The notes below the pieces were generated by a model, which worked only from the letters and a program-made list of their open reading frames with translations, ran no database searches and was not told where the DNA came from. From the NCBI RefSeq assembly GCF_000003815.2, contig NC_049984.1, positions 8,701,342 to 8,765,341 of the forward strand: a stretch of 64,000 bases of DNA, in the 5' to 3' direction. Of this stretch, positions 12,701 through 22,585 are shown piece after piece (positions within the stretch are counted from its first letter, which is position 1; each line of letters starts with the position of its first letter). Position numbers and translations under genes: made by a program. This stretch comes from Branchiostoma floridae (Eukaryota > Chordata > Leptocardii > Amphioxiformes > Branchiostomatidae).

Positions 12701-15700
12701 AGGCCTCTAAAACTTTGGTTGAGAAAGAGGGAGAAGATTCAGATGAGGACAATGATGATGAGGAGGAGGAGGAGGACAATGATGATGATGATGATGGTAT
12801 AGAAATAGTGGAAGAAGATGATGAGGATGAAGAAGATGATGAAGATGAGGATGAAGAAGAAAAAGATGCAGAAAGTGATAGTGCAGAGGAAGAAGTCTTA
12901 CAACAGGAACCAGAGGATGAGAGTGAAGAAGAAACATCCTCTGATGAGGACACAATAGCAGGTATGTAGGAGAATGTGGAAAATTTTGTTCCCCTCTGGA
13001 GATGGTCAACATGAAAGGAAAATACCAAAAACATGTCTTGTGGTAGTCTTGGGTGTACTTGTAGAAGTTACTTTTTTTAAGGTTACCAGGAGTGTACTTA
13101 TAGAAGTGAAACTAGTTCAATCATACTGAAGTTGCATTAGATCAGTAGTCTGCAGAAGATGCCAAAATGTGCTTCCTGTGGCCTGAACAATACTGATAAC
13201 TCTATCTTGTTTCAAATTTTCATTCCTGCAGACAGAATCAGGATAAAAGAGAAGAAGACAAAGAAGAAAAGGAAAGACAACAAAGGTATTGTGCTATTAC
13301 ATCTCCCGATGTGCTTTACATTCTACTTTTCCTCCTCATTTTTTTAGATAATTCAGTTACGCTTGTTATTACATCATTCAAAACACATTAAATGCCTTCT
13401 TAACTGCCTTACAGTGAATGAGGAGAATGGTGATGACTCTGAGGTATGTAGCAATTTTGAATGAACATATACATGTAGTATTATGGGACAGAGTCTGATA
13501 ATGAATGTTCACCATATTATCAGTTCATCAGTATTTCTTCTTCTTTGTGGAAAATATACCAACAACTATCTTCTCTCTGTTTGATGACAGGAAGAAAATC
13601 AGACCTTCTTTGTGGATGCCCCGCCCCTTGATGAGTCCATAACCTTCCAAGACATGAACCTATCAAGACCTCTGGTTAAGGTGAAAGAATTTGACTGATC
13701 TGTTAAGTAACAGAGGTATTGTTTCTGGTCTGTGTGTTTGTATCTTTGTCTTGGTGTGTGTCCACAATGTTAGTGGTGGTATGTAAGGCATAAATAGTGT
13801 AATAGGATGCGTGAAGAGTTGGAAGTCTCATTTGGTCTAGGACCAATGTTGTTGTAGCTCATGGCTACGATTCCTAGGAGTACCCCATTAGAGTTTGTTC
13901 AGACAATTTTATGAAGCTCTTGTAATTTTATGTAGCAGTATATTTCTAATATAGTGATAAGAGAGCTGTTGATAACCCAAGACTTGTTTATGTTTGTGGT
14001 TTCCTTCAGGCCATTTCCCAGATGAAGTTCCACCATCCGACCCCCATTCAGAAGGCTACTATCCCCGTAGCCCTTCTGGGTAAGGATGTGTGTGCCTGCG
14101 CTGCCACTGGGACAGGTATGTGACTCATTCATTTTTGTTCATTGGTGCTTGGAACAAAATTACTTGCTTGTGTACGTGTAATGTTTTTCCATTTTTTTTG
14201 CAGTTGCCATGCAAATAATCTCATATCTGAAGCTCTGTGAAGATTGTGAGATCTCCGTTTGTATGCTTGTTTATATATGCATATCCAGTAATGTACCTTA
14301 AAGCGTAACATGCCAGTTTTGTACAGTGATTACAAGATACATAGGTATCAAATGATCCATGGTCAAGATGGATCCGTGCTCTTTTTACTCAGTGTGGTTG
14401 GATCTTTAACGTGTGGCTTTCCTCAAACATGGGATATCTCTGGCTTTATGTCCTATCTGAGAAGAAGTACCTAACCAAAGCTAGGTATTCATTGCTACAG
14501 TTGAGTGAGGAAATTTGTTGTTAAGTTCCTTTCCCAAGGGCACAACATTAGGCCCTTCTAATGATCTGAACCCTGAACCTTTAGATTTTAAGTCAACAAC
14601 CCTGACCACTCTTGTACCTGTAGGTAAGACAGCTGCATTCATGCTGCCAGTCCTGGAGCGTCTGCTGTACAAACCTCGGCAGGCGCCCGTCACCAGGGTA
14701 CTGGTGCTGGCCCCCACCCGCGAGCTGGCCGTGCAGGTGTGTTAGGGTGTATAACATGTAAATGTTATATCCTTAAATTGTTGAAATGCTGCTATAGAGA
14801 TGAAAACATCAAAGACTGGTTAAGAGGTTAAGGACACAAGTTTTTGACACTAGATACAACTCACTATTTTGAACGTGCAAACGTGCGCACAAATCATACA
14901 ATCAAGTTTAAAGGTACAAGCCCATTCACACTAAAGTTAACATTGACATTAACGGCAATAAAATGATCACAACCCACAGACAAGCCTGTTGAAAATTTTG
15001 GCAATAAAATAATGAAATTCCGTGGAATGGTCATTCCCGAAAAGATACTCACTCACTCACTCACTCTCCGGTTTAACGTCTGTTGTTCCCCATCCTGTGG
15101 GGGTTAGACGTGCTTGCACATAGATGAGGGGGCCTGATGGCAGCTCGCCAGCGTCCTCTGTCACTTGGGTTGACACTGTAGGTTGAGAAAGTTGATGTCT
15201 TCCTTTATGTTGTCCAACCATCTCTTTCGTGGTCGACCACGAGGGTTCTTTCCCTCCATGCTGAATTCCACAATCTTCCTGGGCCACAATTATAATTCTA
15301 ATAAGATTTCTACCCATTCTTCCAGGTGCACCAGGTGTCGCGGCAGCTGGCACAGTTCACCAGTGTGGAGATCAGCCTGGCAGCAGGTGGACTGGACATC
15401 CGGACCCAGGAGGCGGCCCTGCGGCTGGGGCCGGACGTGGTGATAGCCACGCCTGGACGTCTGATTGACCACCTCCACAACACGCCTTCCTTCGACCTCA
15501 AGAGTATAGAGGTGCTCATCCTGGATGAAGCTGACAGGTGAAATCTACCTGGATTTTTCCCACCTGAGATTTTATTGATCCAAACAGAATATGGCAATGA
15601 CTCTAGAGTCAGAATTTCTCAGAAATTTGATTATTCCTTCCCTAGGTTTATTGGCAGAATGGATGATAGTTTTTTAGTTACTGTCAGACAAGGAACTTTT

Positions 15701-18700
15701 GCAGTGATTTCCTTTTTTTTTGTTTTCACAATGACCTCTCCACTTTGATACTGCAGAACCATTTCATTCGTGAATTGAAAACCTCCTTCCCTTTTACCAT
15801 GAAATAGAACCGCTACAAAAATAGATTTACTGTATCATGTTCACAAACCAAAATGGAATAATCAACACATTTATAAACTAATTCCTTTTTGCTCTCCACT
15901 ATTGCAGAATGCTGGATGAGTTTTTTGAGGAACAGATGAATGAAATCATCAGGTTATGTGCCAGGAAGAGACAGACCATGCTGTTCTCTGCCACCATGTC
16001 AGACCAGGTAATCTGCCCTTAGGCATAACAGTTTTGTATAGCGTTAGTAGTCACAAATTGTGTAAGATAGAATTGTAAGGTTTGATTCACTCACACCAGG
16101 AAGGACTCCTACTCTTTTCTTTAACATGGTTTCCTCAAAAACGAGACCTATGGTTTTACGGCCTATCTGAGATAATGTTTCTAACTCTAGTCATTTCAAT
16201 TCAAATCGATTGAGGAAATACATGTAGGTGTAAAGTTCTTTATAAAGAGCACGACATTGAAGCCTCCTAGGGAACCTCTAGATTATAAATCAGCAACTTT
16301 ATGCACTAGACCACCTCAGGCTTTTGTATGGTGCTTAATCATTATATACCTTTGACATTTTGCACGGTACAGTAAGCTCGTTCCCTGTTTGATCCCAGGT
16401 GAAGGACCTGGCAGCTGTGTCCCTAGAGAACCCAGTGAAGTTGTTTGTGAATGAGAACACCGACGTGGCCTTTAATCTGCGTCAGGAGTTCATCAGGATA
16501 CGTCCCAACAGGGAGGGGGACAGGGAGGCCATCATTGCAGGTGGGGAGCCTTTTATAGTCTTTTTTAAGTCTTAATTGTTCATGATGTTGTTTATGATTG
16601 AGCTGTTAACTAAAAAAACACAAATTGCAAAGCAGGAAAAGAAGTGAAAATAAAAATCTTTTTTGAATTAAGAATTTTTTGTGACTGAAGCAGGCTGAAT
16701 AGACACAATAATCTTCAAAATTAAGATACACCGGTATAACCGTCAATAGAATCCCATAGGATTGCTGAATTCAATTCAATTACAGGATACTCTTTCCTAC
16801 TGGTAAATACTACTTTTTTATTTTTGTTCTTTTTTCTGCTTCAGTCTTGTGTAGCCCGGACGTTCCACGACCACTGCATCGTGTTTATCCAGACCAAACT
16901 CCAGGCCCACCGCATGCACATCATCCTGGGACTACTGGGACTCAATGTGGGGGAGCTGCACGGGAACCTCTCACAAACACAGGTAACAACAGGAAATGGA
17001 GGATCTCAGTTTTTGCCATAGCCTTAGTGAAGTCATTGATCTCGCCTGTTGTTGGATTATACAATGTACCACGCTACTTTCATGAATGGGTTGTTGACCT
17101 GTAATGTTGCAGTACCTAAAAGTATGTTACTTTGCTCAATGATTACCTAAATACCAAATGTCATACAAATCAAACCAAAAGGATCTTGAATTATTGGTGC
17201 CACAGCCAGAAACAGTTCCCTTGTCGGAAGGTGACTACTAACATCTGTAACTAAATATAACAGAAATCAAAAGTCCAACAAACCTAGTGGTGTTCTGTTT
17301 CCATTTGCCAAGAAATATCAATGATAATCTTTGAATGCTCTCCACAGCTGACCATTAAATGTGTTGCCTTTGTTCTTTCCACAGAGATTAGAGACTTTGA
17401 AAAGGTTTAAGGATGCTGAAGTGGATGTCCTGCTGGCTACTGACCTGGCTGCTCGAGGTCTGGATATACAGGGGGTCAAAACTGTGAGAACACTTTCTAC
17501 TCTTTGTTTAAAATTTTACTGTAAATTTATTTTACCTTGCAGTGGCTTCATTTTATTGTAGAACGGAGAGAAGCTTTTTGCTGTATTTTCGGCGGGGTTG
17601 AAACAATTCTGTGGTACAGTAGTCATACAAGGAGACATATTCACTGTGCCATAAATGCACAAACTATGAAAATAACCCCACCATGAAAGTTTCAAAGTTT
17701 ACAGTGTTCATTGATTGTTCTTGGTTCTTGGGTTGACATCCATTCACAAATGCTTGAAAGAAAAAATATGTTAGTACTTAATCACTGTAAATTCATTCAA
17801 CATGTTTAAATGTCTATTTTGTGCGGAATACAGGTTATCAACTTCACAATGCCAAGCACTCTGAAACACTACATCCACAGGGTGGGCAGGACTGCACGAG
17901 CGGGCAAGTCTGGAAGGTAGGCTAAAAAATCTCCCAGCACATCTCAATCATGTTCTCCTACATAGTCTCGTCCATATCCTGTAAAGATTACCTTGGGCAG
18001 GCTCTGCAAAATCAGGCTGAGGAACCCAGTTTTGTTGGTGTGTCCTCTAACCAGCTGTCAGCCAATCAAGTTAATAGCGTAAATGTTTTCTTTATGTAAA
18101 GTTGTTTCTCTGATTGGCTGATAGTTGGTGTGAGGCCACGTCCACAAAAGTGGAAACCTCAGCCTGGATTAGCAGAGCCTCAGAAAGGTATATTGTAAAG
18201 GCCCAAACCAGGCTCTGTGTGAGAGTAATGCTTAATCATGGTCACTCAGCATCTCACAGCTAATCCCACCTGTGTGTTTGTGAATAAAAAGAGGATTGTT
18301 ATAGACTATCTTCCTTTGTTTCAGGGCTGTCACATTGGTGGGTGAAAAGGAGAGAAGATACCTGAAGGATGTGGTGAAGAATGCCAGGAACCCTGTGAAG
18401 AGCAGAGTTGTACCTCAAGGTATGTTAAAGCAAATAAACCTTAATCTGACAAAACACTGTTTTATGTTGGAAGAGGCATCAGCAGGTCTGCCCAGTCCTT
18501 TGATTTGAACTTTGAAATGTGAGAAAAATTGAGGTTCACCTAGCCACCTTTCCTGTTGATTTCCTCAGAGGTTATCCTGAAGTACCGTGATAAGATAGAG
18601 AAGATGGAGAAGGATGTGGCGGAGATCCTGCGACTGGAGGCTGAGGAGAAGGAGATGGCTTCTACTGAGAATAAGGTCAGGGGTCACTGGGGTTCATGCT

Positions 18701-21333
18701 GACTTTATTTGTGGTCACTGTAACTGATGTCTTGTTACCTCTGTGAAATATTGTAATCAGTGTGTTTGTCTTGGTGTGATTTGTATGTAAAGGTTGATAC
18801 TCTCTCTTAGACTAATATGTAGTTTTGCTTGTACTTTTTACTTCCACTGATCATATACCAGGGATATATGTTTTTCTTACCTCTGAAAAAAGAGGCATTA
18901 TAATCAGTTGGTGTTTTTTGTTTGCTTGTCTTGGCGTGCGCCTGCAGCTTTGCGCATATTGCAGAGTGCCAGCCTTCCATCATGTAAGGCTGAAGTGGTG
19001 TAGTAGGATATCTTGAGAATTGAAAGTCTGGTTTTGCTCTAGAAAAATGTTATATACAGGCAGGAAGTAATTAATATGACTACACTCACACAGTTATTTG
19101 AGGTCCCATTTAGGGCATTATGGTATAGCTGGTGTGTAAGAAATCTGGTAGAAAATCTGGGAAGTTTGATTTTAATGACACAGAAGTTTTGTTGTGGTCT
19201 CTGATGGATGGCTGATTGTGCTTTTTTTTCCCTTCACAGATGAACCGTGCACAGAACATGTTGAACAGTCCAGACAACATGGCCCAACAGAAGAGAGGCT
19301 GGTTCCAAACTCATAAGGAACGTATGGAGGAGAAAGGTGGGAGTTCATTTAACAAAACTGAGACAAAAACGATAGTTAACTCTGATGTGATAGATAGTAG
19401 AGTGTGGATTGATGACTCATGGCCTAACATTACCCACTCAGTAATGTTAGGTCATTTGGGGTACCTCCTTCGAGTTTGTCACAGCAATGTTCAGCCAATT
19501 GAATCAGGCTCTTGTTTTCCTGTTTTGTTGTTTTGTCTCTGATTCTGAAACTGTGTCCTCCTACAGCACGCCTGGCCTTGGGAGAACCCATCGCTAAGGG
19601 GAAGAAGAAGGGAAAACATGTCAAATCAGCTCCTCTCAATGTAAGTACAACATCTTGGAAATGACTCGAGAATTATCATTTGGAAGGTTCCTGTTTAGAA
19701 TTTGTAACGAAATGTAACATCAGGTACAATCCTGATACATATCACTTAAACCTTGATGATATTTTGGACCTGTACCTAATTTTCAGGGTACTTGTTACCC
19801 TTACAGCTGTATTCCTGTTCTTGTGGAACATTCTGGTATAAATGGTAATTTCTGTACTTATTGCTATTGCAGGCTGAAGACCGTGTGCAGTTGGAGATGC
19901 AGAAGGCCCAGGACTTTGCCTTGAGACAGGCCAAGAGAGCCAGGAAACCCAAGAGGATCAAGGCCTTCTATGAGAAGGAGGAGGGGGCAAAGCCTGGTCA
20001 GTATTTTATGTAATATTCACCACCAACATTGTAGATCTGCGTTTAGGTTATTGATAGTGTTCATTTAGAAATTGGAAAAAAAAGAGTTTGTGGTATTGAC
20101 CTCTATGCTGACACTTGAATGTTGCCTATTCCTTGATAACTGTCATTAAAGGTGTGTACAATTTATACATATGCCGCACATGGTTGTAGCTTTGAACCAT
20201 GTTTTGACAGAATGTTCTTTTCTAAGATACAAGATAAGCTATATCAAATATGTTTTCTCATCAGCTAAGAAGATGAAGAAGCAGAACACAGGGCCCAAGT
20301 CTACCTTTGATAAGGAGTTGGTGGACACCAGTAGGAAAGCACTGAAGAAGTTCAGGGCAGGGTAGGTCTGATGTTTCTGGAATCTTCCTGTTTCTGTTCC
20401 TAATGTGTATGAAGATACCATGGAACATTCTGTCAAAACTTCCCAATAAGTCCACTCGAGGGGCCAATAAAATCTGGTCTATATGGAAAGATGGTCAAAT
20501 ATGGACAGGGTTGTGATTGTTACTGCTCATGTCAATGGGAAAAAGTGTTCACAATTTTGACTGTGCTGTCAATCAAGGTATAGTTACCATTAGGGCTGGG
20601 TACCGGTACAGCGTACCGGTACAAAACCGGTTTTTCTTATTGGACCGGTCCAGAAAAACCGGACCTGAAAAAATTAGGTGGACCGGATGTTGGACTGATT
20701 AGAAAATTATCAGGCATTCACACATTTTGGCGCTTGCAGGTGGAAGAGAATAACAAGAGTGAACTAGAGTACAGAGTTTATAGTCATTTCTACTAAGTTT
20801 GATAGTCAATCGTACAAGTGCAGTTAGCATTGTAGGATTCTAAAATGCCAGTGTGAGTCAAATATATATAGTCCACCAAACAGATTTCTTTGTAGTGAAA
20901 TGGACCATTGATATAAGTCATACTGAATCAGGTCCAGGTTCAGGTCCGAACCTGGACCTGATCCTCTGGACCTGAACCTCACCTGGACCTGAATTTTCTG
21001 TACCGGTACCCAGCCCTAGTTACCATACCTTATGTAAGCACTAGTATACCTTGCTTATATGCATAAGTCTTCATTGACCTGCACTGATTCATGTCTTTTT
21101 TTACATCAGGCCTTCTTATGAAGACAGGAAAAGACTTGGCATGTCTATGAAGTCTAAAGGAAACTTCAAGTCCAAAAATAGGTAAGTGATGAGATTGTGA
21201 TGTTTTATCTTGTGCCATGTGTATTTAGAACAGTTCCTGATTTCAATTTCTTATCACAATGGGTACATGTATATCATTGTCTCACCAGTTGCTTCCTTTA
21301 TCTCTCTCTTTTTTTAGGTTCAAGAGAAGATGA
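9760..21333 (+). CDS. DDX27: DEAD-box RNA helicase DDX27
   Basis: Nucleolar ATP-dependent RNA helicase of large-subunit ribosome biogenesis (yeast Drs1). Exons: 9760-9846, 11850-11984, 12294-12353, 12652-12961, 13232-13285, 13415-13443, 13591-13680, 14010-14115, 14624-14736, 15326-15537, 15908-16007, 16399-16540, 16855-16982, 17385-17483, 17834-17916, 18325-18419, 18569-18675, 19240-19336, 19567-19640, 19873-19996, 20265-20361, 21110-21181, 21318-21333. They give 809 aa (human about 796). Motifs in order: Q motif with HPTPIQ at 264-269; I (ATGTGKT, 287-293); Ia (APTREL); DEAD (395-398); SAT (426-428); V ([11 protein letters not shown]); VI ([10 protein letters not shown] from 570). The N-terminus is acidic and low-complexity (exon 4); the tail is Lys/Arg-rich and ends FKRR. 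The exon 13 acceptor is the second of two tandem AGs, because the first shifts the frame. Confidence 0.96.
10194..11423. mobile_element. Non-autonomous DNA transposon, ~1.2 kb, repeated GTAGAGCGTAAT termini
   Basis: In DDX27 intron 1. Flanked by TTCAATG at 10187-10193 and 11424-11430 (a 7-8 bp target duplication). The ends are GGGGCCCCAAAG and its rough inverse, CTTGGGGGCCC. Both terminal zones carry clustered GTAGAGCGTAAT and GTATTACGTAG units in inverted arrangement (10220-10370 and 11320-11400). Inside are three diverged units with 'AAAATGCAGGAAAT(G)GC/GTTTCA'. No transposase frame was recognised. An 8-bp duplication would suit hAT. Confidence 0.65.
12740..12900 (+). repeat. Coding GAT/GAA/GAG low-complexity run in DDX27 exon 4
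   Basis: A near-pure Asp/Glu stretch (GATGATGAGGA-type codons) extends the acidic N-terminal linker. The open frames on the opposite strand are Ser- or His-rich shadows of it. Confidence 0.7.
13712..13915. repeat. Dispersed repeat family R4 (TAATAGGATnnnTGAnnAnTTGGAAGT core), copy in DDX27 intron 7
   Basis: Shares ordered blocks (GTCTTGGTGTGTGTCC, ATGTAAGGCA, AATAGGAT, AATGTTGTTG, GGCTAC, AGGAGTACCC, TTAGAGTTTGTT) with copies at 18735-19110, 30388-30620, 30900-31080, 35185-35720 and 47320-47590. Confidence 0.6.
14360..14612 (-). repeat. tRNA-type SINE, reverse orientation, DDX27 intron 8
   Basis: Reverse complement of the family at 56747-56975. Shared blocks are ACATAAAGCCA, TTTGAGGAAAGCCACA and CGTTAAAGAT. 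It abuts the exon 9 acceptor. Confidence 0.6.
15048..15300 (-). mobile_element. 3' fragment of a non-LTR retrotransposon (LINE)
   Basis: DDX27 intron 9. The minus strand translates as a broken reverse-transcriptase C-terminus with the hallmark [15 protein letters not shown] and, after a frame break, [10 protein letters not shown]. It ends in a (TGAG)n microsatellite tail (ACTCACTCACTCACTC on the plus strand). The fragment is 5'-truncated and dead. Confidence 0.7.
16085..16325 (-). repeat. tRNA-type SINE, reverse orientation, DDX27 intron 11
   Basis: Same layout as the intron 8 copy: TCCTCAAA, GGCCTATCTGAGA, GAGGAAAT and TTATAAAGAGCACGACATT, ending in a tRNA-like ACTAGACCACCTCAGG. Confidence 0.5.
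17986..18205. repeat. MITE-like repeat with CTCAGCCTGG(A/T)TTAGCAGAG arms (copy 2)
   Basis: DDX27 intron 15. Both arms are present: GGCAGGCTCTGC and AACCAGCTGTCAGCCAATCA on the left; GATTGGCTGATAG and CTCAGCCTGGATTAGCAGAG on the right. This is the best-preserved full copy with 30-190 bp arms. Confidence 0.7.
18735..19110. repeat. Repeat family R4, partly duplicated copy, DDX27 intron 17
   Basis: Begins TTACCTCTGTGAAA. A second start (TTACCTCTGAAAAAAG) lies near 18879, followed by GTCTTGGCGTGCGCCTGCAG, ATGTAAGGCTGAAGTGGTGT, AGGATATCTTGAGAATTGAA and CAGGCAGGAAGTAA. Confidence 0.6.
20591..21018. mobile_element. hAT-like non-autonomous element, copy 1 (428 bp)
   Basis: DDX27 intron 21. The terminal inverted repeat starts TAGGGCTGGGTACCGGTAC and ends GTACCCAGCCCTA. 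A perfect 8-bp duplication, GTTACCAT, lies at 20583-20590 and 21019-21026. The interior is rich in ACCGG and AGGTCC units. The 8-bp duplication is the hAT signature; there is no transposase frame. Confidence 0.85.
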
Positions 21334-21468
21334 GAATGACTACTGGAAAGAACAGTTGTAAGAGGAACAGAAGAAGTGTTTAAAATCTGTACTGAAATCT
21401 GGGCACTTGATTGTGTACAGATTATTCTTCTCTCAGATAATGTAACAGTAATGCCAGCTGTTTATGGA

Positions 21469-21474
21469 AATAAA
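21469..21474 (+). terminator. Candidate poly(A) signal of DDX27
   Basis: AATAAA 136 nt after the stop codon in an otherwise ordinary short 3' UTR. Confidence 0.65.
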
Positions 21475-22520
21475 AAAGTATGTCATTGAATATGATCCAC
21501 CATACATGTATGATATGGTATGATGGAAAAGTTCTGTTGATTGTCTTTAATGATCGATAACCTATGTATGAAGTGTCAAATCTACATTAAAACTAGATTG
21601 CAAGTTTCATAAATGTCTTATTTTATTTCTCACAAATAAAAGTCTGAATTTACCCTTTACACTGTGTGAAGTCATTTATATGTGTTCATTAGCAAGGCTC
21701 TAGGAGTTGCACAAAATATAAGTACATTTCCTGATTTAGGGCAATTGCCCTAAATTCTATCAGTTCTTCCTTTAAAAAAAATGGTCCTTGCAAACTTTCT
21801 TCAAGAAAACCTCTTGTTGCGGTTTTCCTGATTCTCATGATGCCCTGGCACCCCTACAGTCTCATAATTATTTTCCATTGGTCTTCAACTTGTTCAAAGT
21901 AAAATGGGTTAACTGGTTGCAATCGCCTTGATCATAATCATTCCAAGCCTATGGCATGATGAACTTATGAGCAGATACTACATCAGTAAGAGGAAATGAG
22001 AAACTATCATATCAGTAGTGAATTTCCATTACAATTTAACTGTTACACGTATTTATAACAGTATGAAACTTTAATGCATAGTTCACAGAAAGTAAGGACC
22101 ATTGTTGCACCAAGGAGTGATGGACGAAACAGATCTGTACTAGTCTTTTGTTAAAGAAAACACAAAGAGAGCATATAACGCTTCTCCCGAACTCTTAGTC
22201 GGCTTCTGCTTCCCTTGTAGCAGTCCAACTGGACTAAAATCGTTCACTTGTTGAAAAGTTCATTCACAATACAAAAGCGCTGCCTATTAAAATGATTTAA
22301 TATTGCAGCATTATGTGAAATTAATCCCACACAACAAAGCACCTTTTTTCCTGACATTAACGAGCAATTAATCAATACTTTCATATATTTATATCCTGGC
22401 CCGGTATTCCACATTCATAAAATATTGTGACAAACGTTATTACTTAAGAGCAGTGTGGAGACTGCTGTACTGAACCATCTTAATAGGGGGCGCTTTTGTA
22501 CCATAATTTTTTTACCAGCC
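21475..22520. other. Intergenic DDX27-INTS8
   Basis: AT-rich single-copy-looking sequence. I found no exon, repeat arm or RNA gene in it. Confidence 0.5.
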
Positions 22521-22536
22521 CAACATGGCGGCATGA
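22521..22536 (+). promoter_or_regulatory. CAACATGGCGGC motif (YY1-type) and minimal uORF upstream of INTS8
   Basis: CAACATGGCGGC matches the YY1 core ATGGCGGC. If transcribed, its ATG (22525) opens a three-codon frame, Met-Ala-Ala-stop, ending at 22536, 49 nt before the INTS8 start. Confidence 0.5.
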
Positions 22537-22585
22537 TCAAATCCATTTTCTTGTTGTTCTCGCTACACATCCGTCATAAGTTGAT

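Noticed and set aside
12648-13034. Long Ser-rich and His-rich frames on the minus strand
   Set aside because: They are antisense shadows of the acidic triplet run in DDX27 exon 4.
16845-16854. First AG (16844) as DDX27 exon 13 acceptor
   Set aside because: It breaks the frame and gives a non-helicase reading; the AG 10 nt later restores RTFHDHC.
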